DNA from: Acinetobacter sp. C32I
GTDB taxonomy: Bacteria; Pseudomonadota; Gammaproteobacteria; Pseudomonadales; Moraxellaceae
DNA length: 64,000 nt
Reading direction: 5' to 3'
NCBI RefSeq assembly: GCF_023702715.1
Contig: NZ_CP098480.1
Location: 3,534,001-3,598,000 of the forward strand
Positions 1-9,855 of the stretch are shown here, in pieces; the stretch's first letter is position 1; each line of letters begins with the position of its first letter. Below the pieces are notes generated by a model. The model saw nothing but the letters and a program-made list of their open reading frames with translations, did no database searches and was not told the origin of the DNA. The translations under genes were made by a program, and so were the position numbers.

Positions 1-417
1 GCCTTAGCGAAGGGTGGTTCAATTGTGACGGGTGGACAAGCACATGCGTTAGGTGGGCTCTTTTATGAACCGACGATTATTCAGCATGCCAATGACAAAA
101 TGCTAGTTGCGCATGAGGAAACCTTTGGGCCTGTCGCAGCATGTTTTTCCTTTGCTTCGGATCAGGAAGCGATTGCCTTGGCAAATAACACCCAATATGG
201 GCTGTCTGCATATTTCTATACCAAAGATCTAAAGAGAACGTGGTGGGTTGCAGATCAATTGCAAGTGGGAATGGTGGGAATCAATGAGGGCATTATTTCG
301 ACTGCGGTAGCACCGTTTGGCGGTGTAAAAGAGTCTGGCTTTGGTCGGGAAGGCTCAAAGTATGGTTTAGAAGAATATCAAAACATCAAGTACATCTTGC
401 TGGGTGGCCTTGCTTGA
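1..417 (+). CDS. gabD: Succinate-semialdehyde dehydrogenase, C-terminal part
   Basis: This is the last 138 codons of an NAD(P)+-dependent aldehyde dehydrogenase; the gene starts before the window, and frame 1 is open from the first base. Visible family marks are EETFGPV, the YGLSAYFYT segment and the C-terminal FGGVKESGFGREGS motif, which is typical of the GabD group that oxidises succinate semialdehyde to succinate at the end of GABA degradation. The catalytic Cys and Glu lie upstream and cannot be checked. It is followed after 124 bp by an MFS transporter gene on the same strand. Assignment to the ALDH superfamily is sure; GabD specifically is likely from the motif, but the substrate is inferred. 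Confidence 0.85.
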   Translation, partial: ALAKGGSIVTGGQAHALGGLFYEPTIIQHANDKMLVAHEETFGPVAACFSFASDQEAIALANNTQYGLSAYFYTKDLKRTWWVADQLQVGMVGINEGIISTAVAPFGGVKESGFGREGSKYGLEEYQNIKYILLGGLA

Positions 418-541
418 TCAGCTAAGCATGCTAGAACTCAATCGAATTGAATTGGGATCTAGCCTTGCTGGCGTCAGCATCACTTTTTAAATTTTTGGAT
501 AGAAGAATTATTCAATTTTACTCCATGGAATGGGAGCGTAT

Positions 542-1903
542 ATGAATACCGTAAATATTGATAATGTGCCATTGAACAAATTTCATTTGAAAATAACGGC
601 TCTGACTTTCGGTGCACATTTAACGGATGGCTATATCATTGGTTTGATTGGGATGGTTTTCACTTTAATTACCCCCCTGATGCAGCTAGATTCCTTTTGG
701 CAGGGGGCAATCGGAAGTGCTGTTCTGATTGGCCTCTTTGTAGGAAGTTTATTTTTTGGATTTATTTCAGATAAATTAGGTCGGCAGAAGATCTTTTGTA
801 TTAGCTTCATTTTGGTCCTGATCGGTTCGATTGCCCAGTTCTATGCTTCTACACCTTTAGAGCTGTTTCTTTGTCGCGTGCTTATGGGGATTGGGCTGGG
901 TGGGGACTATACCGTTGGGCATGCATTGTTGGCGGAATTTTTGCCTAAACAAAGTCGAGGTGCAATTCTAGGCTCATTTAGTGTGGTGTGGACATTTGGT
1001 TATGTACTGGCAACATTCATTGCCAAGTTCGTGATTGATTTAGATCTTGGGCCTGATACATGGCGTTATTTACTCGCCTCAACAGCAATCCCTGCGGCAA
1101 TTATTTTAATTGCACGAATTGGAACACCTGAATCCCCACGGTGGTTGATGCAACATGGACGTAAAGATGAGGCTCGGGCGATTGTTCAAAAATATTTTGG
1201 AGCAAATGTAACGATTGAGAGTGAAACAGATCAGGTAGCGCAGCAAAATAATTTTTCCAGTACTAAATTATTGTTTAGTCAAAAATACCTGAAACGGACC
1301 TTGTTCAATTGCATCTTTTTTACCTGTATTGTGATGCCGTATTTTGCAATTTATACCTTTTTGCCGATGATTCTAGAATTGATGAAGTTATCCAATGATT
1401 TCACTACAGAAACCATCTTAAATTTGATGCTGCTACTCGGCGCAGTAATTGGTATTTACTGTACTTATAAATTTTCCCGTCGCGGTTTCTTAATCTATTC
1501 CTTCGTATTGCTCTCGGTCAGCTTACTGTTGATTACCATATTGCCTGAAACATTGAACTGGGCATTGGTACTCTTGTTTGCCGCATTTACGATGATTTTA
1601 TCTGCAGTCAGTAATTTAGTCGGTGTTTTCCCTGCAGAAAGTTTTCCGACTGAGGTTCGTTCTAGTGGCATTGGGATCGCCACAGCAGTGAGCCGATTTG
1701 GTTCTGCAGCAAGTACTTTTATTCTTCCAATCAGTCTGTTACAGATCGGGATGACTGCCACGATGTTATTACTGGTATGTATTCTGGTTTTTGGAACCAT
1801 TATTTCGATTTTATGGGCCCCAGAAACTAAAAATCTATCTTTGGTCGAGGCATCTGAAGTTGATGAAATCAAGGCTTATACGGCTTCAAAAGAGCTACCA
1901 TAA
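542..1903 (+). CDS. MFS transporter, sugar/metabolite porter-like
   Basis: A 453-residue inner-membrane transporter of the major facilitator superfamily with about 12 hydrophobic segments. The loop 2-3 motif GFISDKLGRQK and the central PESPRWLMQHGR motif are typical of the sugar-porter and related metabolite:H+ symporter groups; GLGGDYTVGHALLAEF is the TM4-5 signature. I chose the ATG at 542 over an in-frame ATG at 530, because GGGAG at 532-536 is correctly spaced only for 542. Its place after a GabD-type gene suggests uptake of a small organic acid or amino-acid derivative, but this is only context; the substrate cannot be told from the sequence. Confidence 0.85.
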   Translation: MNTVNIDNVPLNKFHLKITALTFGAHLTDGYIIGLIGMVFTLITPLMQLDSFWQGAIGSAVLIGLFVGSLFFGFISDKLGRQKIFCISFILVLIGSIAQFYASTPLELFLCRVLMGIGLGGDYTVGHALLAEFLPKQSRGAILGSFSVVWTFGYVLATFIAKFVIDLDLGPDTWRYLLASTAIPAAIILIARIGTPESPRWLMQHGRKDEARAIVQKYFGANVTIESETDQVAQQNNFSSTKLLFSQKYLKRTLFNCIFFTCIVMPYFAIYTFLPMILELMKLSNDFTTETILNLMLLLGAVIGIYCTYKFSRRGFLIYSFVLLSVSLLLITILPETLNWALVLLFAAFTMILSAVSNLVGVFPAESFPTEVRSSGIGIATAVSRFGSAASTFILPISLLQIGMTATMLLLVCILVFGTIISILWAPETKNLSLVEASEVDEIKAYTASKELP

Positions 1904-1957
1904 GTACAGTTCATCTGATTAGATTTTTGACGTGGCTTCAGATGATCTTAAATAAGA

Positions 1958-1986
1958 AAAAAGGCTCCATCAGGAGCCTTTAATCA
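1958..1986. terminator. Bidirectional intrinsic terminator between MFS gene and uup
   Basis: A perfect 8-bp stem, AAGGCTCC (1961-1968) and GGAGCCTT (1973-1980), closes a 4-nt loop. On the minus strand the stem is followed by a run of Ts, so it best terminates uup; it also lies just after the convergent MFS gene. Confidence 0.8.
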
Positions 1987-2001
1987 ATACATGCCAAGCT
2001 T

Positions 2002-3903
2002 CTAGCCTTTCGACATATTTTCTAAAATGTCCCAGCGTTCCAATTTTTCTAGCAATAATTCATCAATTTCAGCTAGGCGTTGGCTGGCTGCAGTTGCTGC
2101 ATTGGCATCTGAAACAAACCAAGACCCATCAGCTAATTTTTCTGATAATTCTGCTTGTTCAGCTTCCAGTTTTTCAATCTCAGCAGGTAGTTGCTCAAGC
2201 TCACGCTGATCTTTATAACTGAGCTTGACCTTCTTCGGTGCTGATGCGGCAGCCGCTGCTTCAGCTTTGGCTTGTGCTTTTTTTACATCACTTTTCTGGT
2301 CAACTACTTTTTGGTCAGGACGCTGTTCCAAGTAATCTTGATAGCCGCCTATGTACTCATTAATTTGACCTTTACCATCAAATACCCAAGTCGAGGTTAC
2401 GACGTTGTCCATAAAGGCACGGTCATGCGAGATCAACAGCAAAGTGCCTTTGTAGTCAGACAGCATTTCTTCAAGTAACTCAAGCGTCACCATATCCAAG
2501 TCATTGGTTGGCTCATCCATTACGATTAAATTCGATGGTTTGAGCAATAATTTTGCCAGCAGAATACGGTTTCGTTCACCACCAGATAGGGCTTTTACTG
2601 GGGTACGGGCACGTTCTGGTGAGAATAAAAAGTCTTGTAGATAACTATAGATATGACGGCGGTTACCATTCACATCAACAAAGTCAGAACCTTCAGACAC
2701 GTTGGCCATCACGGTTTTTTCCAGATCGAGCGCATTACGTAACTGGTCAAAATAAGCCACTTCCAGTTGAGTGCCAGTTTTCACCGAACCACTGTGCTCA
2801 ATTTCACCTAAAATGGCTTTGATCAGGGTGGTTTTTCCGACACCGTTGTCACCGACCAAACCGATACGGTCACCACGTAACACGATGGCCGAGAAATCTT
2901 TAATCAGTACTTTGCTGTCATAGCCGACACTTAAGTTTTCAATCTCAAACACCAACTTACCAGAACGGTTGGCTTCTTGCGTTGCCATGCTGACTTTGCC
3001 TTGTTGTGAACGACGTGCTTTAGATTGTTCACGTAAGTCTTTTAAAGCACGGACACGCCCCTCGTTACGGGTACGACGTGCTTTAATGCCTTGACGAATC
3101 CAAGCCTCTTCTTCCGCTAACTTTTTATCAAATAAAGCATTTTGTTTTTCTTCAGCTTCCATTTGCTGCGCTTTCAGTTCGAGATAGCGCGAATAGTTAC
3201 CTTCATAGCCACGTAAAATACCACGATCTAGTTCGACGATACGGGTGGCGATACTGTCGACAAATGAACGGTCATGTGAAATAAACAATAAAGTCAGATT
3301 GTTTTGATCGAGCAGGAACTTTTCTAGCCATTCGATACTTTCCACATCCAAATGGTTGGTTGGTTCGTCCAGTAACAACACATCTGGTTGAGTCAGTAGG
3401 GCACGTGCCAAGAGTACACGGCGTTTACGACCACCTGATAAATCGGCTAGATCAGCATTGGGATCAAGTCCCATTTTACTCAGAATTGAGTTGACCTTGT
3501 TTTCTAATGCCCAACCATCCAACTGATCGAGTTTGTGCTGTAGCATGCCCATGCGGTCGCAAGCATCCATATCACCTAAGACACAGGCATCACTTGCTTC
3601 GTGGTATTCTTTCAAGACAGCGGCAGCTTCGCCTGCACCATCGGCAACGATATCTGCAACTTTGCCCGAGTCCATCGGGACATCTTGGGCTAACATTGAA
3701 ACAGTTAAACCATTTTGAATCGAAACTTCACCGTTATCGGGTAACAAGCTTCCCTCAATCAGTTTTAATAAAGTAGACTTACCTTCTCCATTACGACCAA
3801 TTAAACAGACTCGCTCGCCACGTTCCAGGTTAAAGTTCGCGCCGTCGAGTAAGGCAGGTCCGCCAAATGCGAGATGGACATCCCTTAAAGTAATATAGGC
3901 CAT
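2002..3903 (-). CDS. uup: ABC-F family ATPase Uup
   Basis: A soluble tandem-ATPase protein of 633 residues. The first nucleotide-binding domain has Walker A GRNGEGKST at residues 36-44 and signature LSGGRKRR; the second has GDNGVGKT and LSGGERNR. Both have LLLDEPTNHLD-type or VMDEPTNDLD Walker B motifs. There is no membrane segment. The charged linker between the domains and a C-terminal coiled-coil region after a Lys/Ala-rich stretch identify Uup rather than EttA or YheS. Family members act on ribosomes or branched DNA intermediates; E. coli uup loss raises transposon precise excision. It is divergent from slyX, with 32 bp between the starts. Confidence 0.93.
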   Translation of the reverse strand: MAYITLRDVHLAFGGPALLDGANFNLERGERVCLIGRNGEGKSTLLKLIEGSLLPDNGEVSIQNGLTVSMLAQDVPMDSGKVADIVADGAGEAAAVLKEYHEASDACVLGDMDACDRMGMLQHKLDQLDGWALENKVNSILSKMGLDPNADLADLSGGRKRRVLLARALLTQPDVLLLDEPTNHLDVESIEWLEKFLLDQNNLTLLFISHDRSFVDSIATRIVELDRGILRGYEGNYSRYLELKAQQMEAEEKQNALFDKKLAEEEAWIRQGIKARRTRNEGRVRALKDLREQSKARRSQQGKVSMATQEANRSGKLVFEIENLSVGYDSKVLIKDFSAIVLRGDRIGLVGDNGVGKTTLIKAILGEIEHSGSVKTGTQLEVAYFDQLRNALDLEKTVMANVSEGSDFVDVNGNRRHIYSYLQDFLFSPERARTPVKALSGGERNRILLAKLLLKPSNLIVMDEPTNDLDMVTLELLEEMLSDYKGTLLLISHDRAFMDNVVTSTWVFDGKGQINEYIGGYQDYLEQRPDQKVVDQKSDVKKAQAKAEAAAAASAPKKVKLSYKDQRELEQLPAEIEKLEAEQAELSEKLADGSWFVSDANAATAASQRLAEIDELLLEKLERWDILENMSKG

Positions 3904-3935
3904 AATGTTTCCTAAGAGTTCAGATGAGGTCTGAA

Positions 3936-4181
3936 ATGACTAAACCACAAAATTTTGATGATCACGCGTCATTTTCCGCACCCATTGAAGATTTGCAAGT
4001 CCGAATTGCATTTTTGGACGATTTAGTTGAACAATTGAATGATCAACTTGCGATTCAGGCCAAAGAAATTGCAGATTTGAAAAAACAGATGCAGATCCTC
4101 TATCAACGTGTCGAGGCCTCAGACTTGGCTGAAGGCATTGCGCCTTTTGACCCCATGAGCAATCGCCCGCCACATTATTAA
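3936..4181 (+). CDS. slyX: SlyX-like coiled-coil protein
   Basis: A small protein of 81 residues, almost all one amphipathic coiled coil (EDLQVRIAFLDDLVEQLNDQ and onward), ending in a proline-rich tail with the C-terminal PPHY that marks the SlyX family. The function of SlyX is unknown. An upstream in-frame ATG at 3924 would add four residues; GAGG at 3926-3929 favours 3936. It is divergent from uup. A hairpin follows the stop. Confidence 0.88.
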   Translation: MTKPQNFDDHASFSAPIEDLQVRIAFLDDLVEQLNDQLAIQAKEIADLKKQMQILYQRVEASDLAEGIAPFDPMSNRPPHY

Positions 4182-4189
4182 GATATGAG

Positions 4190-4215
4190 CAATGCGAAGC
4201 CCAAACTTCGCATTG
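4190..4215. terminator. Hairpin between convergent slyX and dehydrogenase gene
   Basis: A 10-bp perfect stem, CAATGCGAAG (4190-4199) and CTTCGCATTG (4206-4215), with a 6-nt loop sits between two convergent genes. There is no good T run on either side, so the terminator role is probable but not strong. Confidence 0.5.
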
Positions 4216-4237
4216 TAGTAGTATGAATGCGATGCTT

Positions 4238-5248
4238 TTAAAAGTCATGCAAAACAATTTTCCCTTTGGTGGTGCCACTTTCGATTTGTTGGTGTGCACG
4301 TTTCAGGTTTTCTGCATTGATGGGGGAGAGCATTTGACTCACTGTGGTTTTAATTTTCCCCTCGTCAACTAAGCTTGCAATCTGATTCAACAATTGGCTC
4401 TGTTTGATCATATCTTGCGTTTGATACATGGAGCGCGTGAACATAAATTCCCAATGCACCGAGACAGACTTGGATTTAAAGGCTTTAATGTCGAGTTGCT
4501 CGGGATCATCAATTAATCCAAAATGTCCTTGTGCTGCAATCAGTTCGGCAATATCAGCGAGATGCTGATCGGTTTGCGTGGTTGAAAATACATATAAAGG
4601 GGCGGTTAAGCCGAGCTGCTGAATTTGTGGTGCTAAAGCTTGACGATGATCCAAGACATAATCTGCACCTAATTGCTTGACCCATTCAGACGTTTCTGGT
4701 CGAGATGCAGTACTGATGACTGTGAGCTTGGTTAATTGTTTCAATAACTGAATGGCCATTGAACCTACGCCACCTGCGCCGCCAATGACTAAAATTGTGA
4801 TGTTCTCAGCGGCAACGCGGGGGACTTTTAAGCGATCAAACAGCATTTCCCATGCTGTAATCGCAGTTAAAGGCAGTGCTGCCGCTTCGCTTGCATCGAG
4901 TGATTGGGGAGCATGCCCAACAATACGCTCATCAACCAATTGTAATTCACTATTACTGCCTTGTCGGTTGAGTGCGCCTGCATACCAGACGTGGTCACCG
5001 ATGTTGAACTGGGTAACGTGCTCGCCAATCGCTTCCACAATCCCGACAGCATCCCAACCTAAGACCTTCCACTGATTCGCTTCAGCACTTTTATGATTTC
5101 GGATTTTGGCATCAACAGGATTGACTGAAATCGCTTGTACACGCACCAGTAAATCGTGTCCCTGTGCCGTTGGTATATCCATTTCAATATCGACCAGTGC
5201 ATCTACTGATGTAATCGCACCCGCATGTTGATAGGCCACAGCTTTCAT
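4238..5248 (-). CDS. Zinc-type alcohol dehydrogenase / quinone oxidoreductase-like protein
   Basis: A 336-residue member of the medium-chain dehydrogenase/reductase superfamily. It has an N-terminal GroES-like domain (start MKAVAYQHAG) and a Rossmann domain with the NADPH-binding motif VIGGAGGVGSMA. The structural zinc-site cysteines of true alcohol dehydrogenases are absent, which fits the quinone oxidoreductase-like branch. The longest open frame begins at 5293, but AAGGA stands at the right distance before the ATG at 5248 and the protein then begins at the usual place. It is divergent from an HxlR regulator gene, the arrangement seen with quinone or aldehyde-responsive oxidoreductases. The substrate is not known. 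Confidence 0.85.
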   Translation of the reverse strand: MKAVAYQHAGAITSVDALVDIEMDIPTAQGHDLLVRVQAISVNPVDAKIRNHKSAEANQWKVLGWDAVGIVEAIGEHVTQFNIGDHVWYAGALNRQGSNSELQLVDERIVGHAPQSLDASEAAALPLTAITAWEMLFDRLKVPRVAAENITILVIGGAGGVGSMAIQLLKQLTKLTVISTASRPETSEWVKQLGADYVLDHRQALAPQIQQLGLTAPLYVFSTTQTDQHLADIAELIAAQGHFGLIDDPEQLDIKAFKSKSVSVHWEFMFTRSMYQTQDMIKQSQLLNQIASLVDEGKIKTTVSQMLSPINAENLKRAHQQIESGTTKGKIVLHDF

Positions 5249-5359
5249 GGTTATGTTTCCTTTTTGGATTCTACTTGATTCGAGTTTCAGCATAACCTAA
5301 GCTTAATTTTAGTGACTACAGACAAATAACGCTCATAGTGTCAAAAAGGATACTGTAAA

Positions 5360-5722
5360 ATGGCAAAAATGCGACATTCCAGTTTTGATTGTTCTCCAGG
5401 TTGTTCGGTTGAAGCTGCCATCAGTTTGATTGACGGTAAGTGGAAATGTGTGATTCTCTGGCATTTATTCAATGAAGGCACATTGCGTTTCAATGAAATT
5501 CGCAAGCGTGTGCCCAGTATTACCCAAAGAATGCTGACCAATCAGCTGCGTGAACTTGAACAGGATGGCATTCTGCATCGAGAGGTTTATCCTCAGGTCC
5601 CGCCAAAAGTTGAATATTGCTTAACCGATTTAGGCCGTAGTCTGGAACAAATTATTGTTGCATTAAAACATTGGGGCGATGTGCATTTGGACCAATTCGG
5701 AAAACTCGCGCTTGCTGAATAA
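5360..5722 (+). CDS. HxlR-family transcriptional regulator
   Basis: A 120-residue winged-helix DNA-binding protein. The HxlR signature is clear: SLIDGKWKCVILWHL, RFNEIRKRVPSITQRML, LRELEQDGILHREVY and VEYCLTDLGRSL. Cysteines at residues 11 and 15 (CSPGC), before the first helix, match the position of the redox-sensing Cys of YodB/QorR-type members. AAGGAT precedes the ATG with good spacing. It is divergent from the dehydrogenase gene at 4238-5248 and probably represses it, perhaps relieved by quinones or electrophiles. Family is certain; the target and inducer are inferred from position and the cysteines. Confidence 0.9.
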   Translation: MAKMRHSSFDCSPGCSVEAAISLIDGKWKCVILWHLFNEGTLRFNEIRKRVPSITQRMLTNQLRELEQDGILHREVYPQVPPKVEYCLTDLGRSLEQIIVALKHWGDVHLDQFGKLALAE

Positions 5723-5878
5723 AATAAGTGGGTGACAGCATTTTAAGTTTTCGCCTTTTGGCGGTATGAAAAGGCACGTTTTACAGCTTAGTTTGAATCT
5801 AGATTATTTTTTACGTTGTAACTTGCCTTTTGGATTCAACTTATGTAACGCTAATAAAAGAAAGTTTTGGGCGACTTT

Positions 5879-6328
5879 ATGAGTAATATTGGAATTTGGA
5901 TCACGGTAGCGATTGTACTGTTTGTACTGGGCTCGATTTTTGGCTTGCGCGTCAGCCCACGAGAAAAGGCATTGGGCATGATGCGTGATCAGGCACGTAA
6001 AATGGGATTGCATCCACGTTTAATTGCCGCGCCAGAATGGACCAAGATTCCAATGGCATCGGAAAAACGTGCCAGCATGGTGGCCTATTATAGTGTACTT
6101 ATTCCAGAGGCTCGTTTAGCGTTGATGCGTGCTCGGGTGGTGGATGGCAAGCTTCAGGTGGTGCAAGGTGATCAGAAATTTAATGATTTAACCATTGCAT
6201 TAAAAGGAGTTTATGCTATTGATATGCAGGCAAACTGTGTCGGGCTGTATTGGGATGAAGAAACGGACCTGAAAGCCACACAGCTTGAAGCGATGAAAGC
6301 TTATTTACATGAATTAGCACAACGCTAA
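5879..6328 (+). CDS. Conserved hypothetical protein with one N-terminal membrane segment
   Basis: A 149-residue protein that I cannot name. Residues 3-22 (IGIWITVAIVLFVLGSIFGL) form one membrane helix. The following region is basic (SPREKALGMMRDQARKMGLHPR), so the bulk probably faces the cytoplasm as a membrane-tethered domain. The open frame extends to a TTG at 5867, but the ATG at 5879 is more likely. It lies 33 bp before topA on the same strand, so the two may be co-transcribed. Confidence 0.75.
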   Translation: MSNIGIWITVAIVLFVLGSIFGLRVSPREKALGMMRDQARKMGLHPRLIAAPEWTKIPMASEKRASMVAYYSVLIPEARLALMRARVVDGKLQVVQGDQKFNDLTIALKGVYAIDMQANCVGLYWDEETDLKATQLEAMKAYLHELAQR

Positions 6329-6361
6329 TTTACTGATTAAACATAGGAAAAACGATTTATT

Positions 6362-9001
6362 ATGGCGAAAACTCCACGCTCTGCTTCAGAAAGCACAGCA
6401 GCTCCCGCATCTGCTGCAAAGAAACGTGCCTTAGTGATTGTGGAGTCGCCTGCAAAAGCGAAAACAATTAATAAATATTTGGGTTCACAATATGTGGTGA
6501 AGTCATCGGTGGGTCATGTGCGTGATTTACCGACAGGAGGCGGGGCGAAATCTACAGAAAAGAAGCCGGTAACCCGTGCCAAACTCACAGATCAACAGAA
6601 AGCTGAAAAAGCTCAGTCTGCACTGATTAATCGTATGGGTGTCGATCCAGAACATGATTGGATTGCCCATTATGAAGTGCTTCCAGGCAAAGAACATGTG
6701 GTTGCCGAACTAAAAAAACTTGCTAAAGATGCTGATGCTATCTATCTCGCAACGGATTTGGATAGAGAAGGGGAAGCCATTGCTTGGCATTTAAGAGAAG
6801 TGATTGGTGGCGATGACAGTCGTTATCACCGTGTGGTGTTTAACGAAATTACCAAGAATGCCATTCAGGAAGCCTTTAAACAGCCGACACGCCTCGATTT
6901 AAACCGTGTTAATGCACAACAAGCACGTCGTTTCCTTGACCGTGTGGTGGGCTTTATGGTGTCGCCATTACTATGGGAAAAGATTGCCCGTGGTTTATCG
7001 GCTGGTCGTGTGCAGTCAGTTGCTGTGAAACTGGTGGTTGAACGCGAACGTGAAATCCGTGCCTTTATTCCAGAAGAATACTGGCAAGTGTTTGCGGATA
7101 CCATTTCCAAGAAAGATGACATTCGTCTCGAAGCGGTTAAGCAGGCAGGCAAAACCCTTAAACTGAAAAATAAAGCCGAAACTGATGCTTTACTCAGTGT
7201 ATTAAAAGACGCTGAATATAAAGTTGCGTTACGCGAAGATAAGCCAACCAAAGTTAATCCAAGTGCACCGTATATCACCTCAACCTTACAACAAGCAGCC
7301 AGCACACGTTTAGGTTTCTCTGTGAAGAAAACCATGATGTTGGCGCAGCGTTTGTATGAAGGTGGTTTTATTACCTATATGCGTACCGACTCAACCTTCT
7401 TGAGCGATGACGCTGTGAATATGGTGCGTAATCATATTCAGCAAAACTTTGGTGATAAATATTTACCTGCCAAACCAAACCGTTATGGTAATAAAGCGGG
7501 GGCACAAGAAGCCCACGAAGCGATTCGTCCATCTGATGTTGCTTTGACGGGGGATAAGCTGGCTGGGGTCGAGCGTGATGCGCAGCGTTTATATGATTTG
7601 ATTTGGCGTCAGTTTGTGGCTTGTCAAATGACGCCAGCAGAATACTTATCGTCAACCTTGACTGTTGAAGCATCAAATGTTGAGTTAAAGGCGAAAGGCC
7701 GTACTTTGGTATTTGATGGCTTTACCCGTGTGCGTGGTGCCAATAAATCGGACGATGATATTTTATTGCCTGCAGTGAAAGTGGGCGAAGTGCTTAAGTT
7801 AGAAAAGCTTGATCCAAGCCAGCATTTTACCAAACCACCTGCACGCTTTACAGAAGCGTCTTTGGTCAAAGAATTAGAGAAAAAAGGTATTGGTCGTCCA
7901 TCGACTTATGCTGCGATTATCTCGACCATTCAAGAACGTGGCTATGTCAAACTGGAAAACCGCCGTCTCTTTGCTGAGAAGATGGGGGAGATTGTCACCG
8001 ATCGTCTGGATGAAAGTTTTAATAACCTGATGAATTATGCTTTTACCGCTGATTTAGAAGGCCAGTTAGACCGTGTCGCTATGGGTGAACGGAACTGGAA
8101 AGAGTTACTGGATACCTTCTATGGTGACTTTAAAAAGCGTTTAACCAATGCACAGGGTGAAAGCGGCATGCGCCGTAATCAACCTGTCGAAGTGCCTGAT
8201 GTACCTTGTCCTGAATGTTCACGCCCAATGCAAGTGCGTACGGGGACGACAGGGGTATTCTTGGGTTGCTCGGGTTATAACCTGCCACCGAAAGAGCGTT
8301 GCAAAGGCACACTTAACTTAACGCCAGTGGAGTCTTTGGCAGCCTTGTCTGATGATGATGGTGCTGAAACTGCTGATTTGATGTCGAAACATCGTTGTCC
8401 TAAGTGCGGTACCGCAATGGACAGCTATGTGGTCGATGGTGGTCGTAAATTGCATGTCTGTGGTAATAACCCAGATTGCGATGGCTACGAAGTTGAAGAG
8501 GGTGAGTTCAAGATCAAGGGCTATGATGGTCCGACCATTCCATGTGATAAATGTGATGGCGAAATGCAGTTGAAAACAGGCCGCTTTGGCCCATATTTCG
8601 CCTGCTCAAGCTGTGACAATACCCGCAAAGTATTAAAGAATGGTCAGCCTGCGCCGCCACGTGTCGATCCAATCAAAATGGAGCATATCCGTTCAGCCAA
8701 GCATGATGATTTCTTCGTGTTACGTGATGGTGCAGCAGGTCTGTTCTTAGCAGCAAGCAAATTTCCGAAAATTCGTGAAACACGTGCACCGAAAGTGGCT
8801 GAATTACGTAGTGTTGCCGAGCAGCTTGATCCGAAATATCAGTTCTTGTTAGAAGCTCCGGATGTCGATCCTGAAGGCAATCCAACGGTGGTGAAATTCA
8901 GCCGTAAGAACCAAGCACAATATGTGGGTTCTGAAACTGCTGAAGGCAAGCAAACCAAATGGAGTCTAGTGTTCCAAGATGGAAAATGGGTAGAAGCTTA
9001 A
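6362..9001 (+). CDS. topA: DNA topoisomerase I
   Basis: Type IA topoisomerase of 879 residues that relaxes negative supercoils. The Toprim domain begins with [13 protein letters not shown] and carries [12 protein letters not shown]. The catalytic tyrosine is Tyr339 in the motif [10 protein letters not shown]. The C-terminal region has three or more zinc ribbons: CPECSRPM with paired Cys downstream, CPKCGTAM with CGNNPDC, and CDKCDGEM with CSSC. A short Ala/Lys-rich N-terminal extension precedes the Toprim domain. A stem-loop follows the stop. The length matches the family in related bacteria. Confidence 0.97.
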   Translation: MAKTPRSASESTAAPASAAKKRALVIVESPAKAKTINKYLGSQYVVKSSVGHVRDLPTGGGAKSTEKKPVTRAKLTDQQKAEKAQSALINRMGVDPEHDWIAHYEVLPGKEHVVAELKKLAKDADAIYLATDLDREGEAIAWHLREVIGGDDSRYHRVVFNEITKNAIQEAFKQPTRLDLNRVNAQQARRFLDRVVGFMVSPLLWEKIARGLSAGRVQSVAVKLVVEREREIRAFIPEEYWQVFADTISKKDDIRLEAVKQAGKTLKLKNKAETDALLSVLKDAEYKVALREDKPTKVNPSAPYITSTLQQAASTRLGFSVKKTMMLAQRLYEGGFITYMRTDSTFLSDDAVNMVRNHIQQNFGDKYLPAKPNRYGNKAGAQEAHEAIRPSDVALTGDKLAGVERDAQRLYDLIWRQFVACQMTPAEYLSSTLTVEASNVELKAKGRTLVFDGFTRVRGANKSDDDILLPAVKVGEVLKLEKLDPSQHFTKPPARFTEASLVKELEKKGIGRPSTYAAIISTIQERGYVKLENRRLFAEKMGEIVTDRLDESFNNLMNYAFTADLEGQLDRVAMGERNWKELLDTFYGDFKKRLTNAQGESGMRRNQPVEVPDVPCPECSRPMQVRTGTTGVFLGCSGYNLPPKERCKGTLNLTPVESLAALSDDDGAETADLMSKHRCPKCGTAMDSYVVDGGRKLHVCGNNPDCDGYEVEEGEFKIKGYDGPTIPCDKCDGEMQLKTGRFGPYFACSSCDNTRKVLKNGQPAPPRVDPIKMEHIRSAKHDDFFVLRDGAAGLFLAASKFPKIRETRAPKVAELRSVAEQLDPKYQFLLEAPDVDPEGNPTVVKFSRKNQAQYVGSETAEGKQTKWSLVFQDGKWVEA

Positions 9002-9013
9002 TTATTTAAGTGT

Positions 9014-9046
9014 TAAAAAAATGCTGGCGATTGCTGGCATTTTTTA
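9014..9046 (+). terminator. Intrinsic terminator of topA
   Basis: Stem AAAAAATGC (9016-9024) and GCATTTTTT (9037-9045) with a 12-nt loop and a T run. It covers the first ATG (9021) of the next open frame, which argues that the real start of that gene is further downstream. Confidence 0.65.
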
Positions 9047-9092
9047 TAGCATAAAGAAAAACAATAATGAATTTTGGTTGGGGGAGAAGTTC

Positions 9093-9851
9093 ATGTGGAA
9101 AAATATTCGAGTTGCATGTCTGCTGCTGGTGTTATTGATCGTCGCAGTCAATGCGTATCGGGATCAGAATCAGGATTGGAATCAGCCGATTCAGGTGTTG
9201 TTGCATCCGATTAATGCCGATGGCTTGGCTACAACACAGCAGTATATTCAACAATTGCAGCAAGATGATTTTGCTGAGGTGAAGCACTATCTAGAAAAAA
9301 ACAGCCAGCAATATCGAGGGCAAAGTAGTTATTTTATGATCCAGATTGGACGCGAATTAAAACAAACCCCGCCGAAAATGTCTGAGCAGGCGAATATTCT
9401 GGATAATATTCTATGGAGTCTCACGTTCCGATTTTATGCATGGAAACAGCATGAGTCGGTTGACGGATCACCAAGTTTAACCCTGTATCTAAATTACTAT
9501 GATCCGAAGCAGAGTCGGGAACTCAAGCACTCAACTGCACTGGAGCGTGGACGTATTGGTTCAGTCAATCTGTTTGCCTCAGCTAAACAGACTCAGCAAA
9601 ACAATGTGGTCCTAGTACATGAGTTATTGCACGGCTTTGGGGCAACTGATAAATATAATTTGAATACTGGTGAGCCAATTTTTCCGATTGGTTATGCACA
9701 GGCAGATAAACAGCCACTCTATCCACAAACCGAAGCTGAAATTATGGGTGGACGGATTCCATTGTCCGAACACAAAAGTAAAATGCCAAACGATTTAGAG
9801 CAAACCATGATCAGTGTGCTGACCGCACAAGAAATCGGCTGGATCAAATAA
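9093..9851 (+). CDS. Membrane-anchored metzincin-like putative metallopeptidase
   Basis: A 252-residue protein with an uncleaved-looking N-terminal hydrophobic segment (VACLLLVLLIVAVNA), placing the rest in the periplasm. Residues 176-188 read HELLHGFGATDKY, which fits the zinc motif HExxHxxGxxD of metzincins that use Asp as third ligand (snapalysin type). Met218 in EIMGG, 32 residues later, could be the Met-turn. No named family was recognised beyond this motif. The open frame begins at 9021, inside the topA terminator; GGGGGAG before the ATG at 9093 decides the start. It stands alone after topA. Proteolytic activity is predicted, not shown. Confidence 0.65.
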   Translation: MWKNIRVACLLLVLLIVAVNAYRDQNQDWNQPIQVLLHPINADGLATTQQYIQQLQQDDFAEVKHYLEKNSQQYRGQSSYFMIQIGRELKQTPPKMSEQANILDNILWSLTFRFYAWKQHESVDGSPSLTLYLNYYDPKQSRELKHSTALERGRIGSVNLFASAKQTQQNNVVLVHELLHGFGATDKYNLNTGEPIFPIGYAQADKQPLYPQTEAEIMGGRIPLSEHKSKMPNDLEQTMISVLTAQEIGWIK

Positions 9852-9855
9852 ATTG

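Noticed and set aside
2027..3776. Plus-strand frames antisense to uup
   Set aside because: Shadow frames of a well-supported gene.
9021..9092. Upstream ATG at 9021 for the metzincin-like gene
   Set aside because: The ATG lies in the topA terminator stem; GGGGGAG favours 9093.
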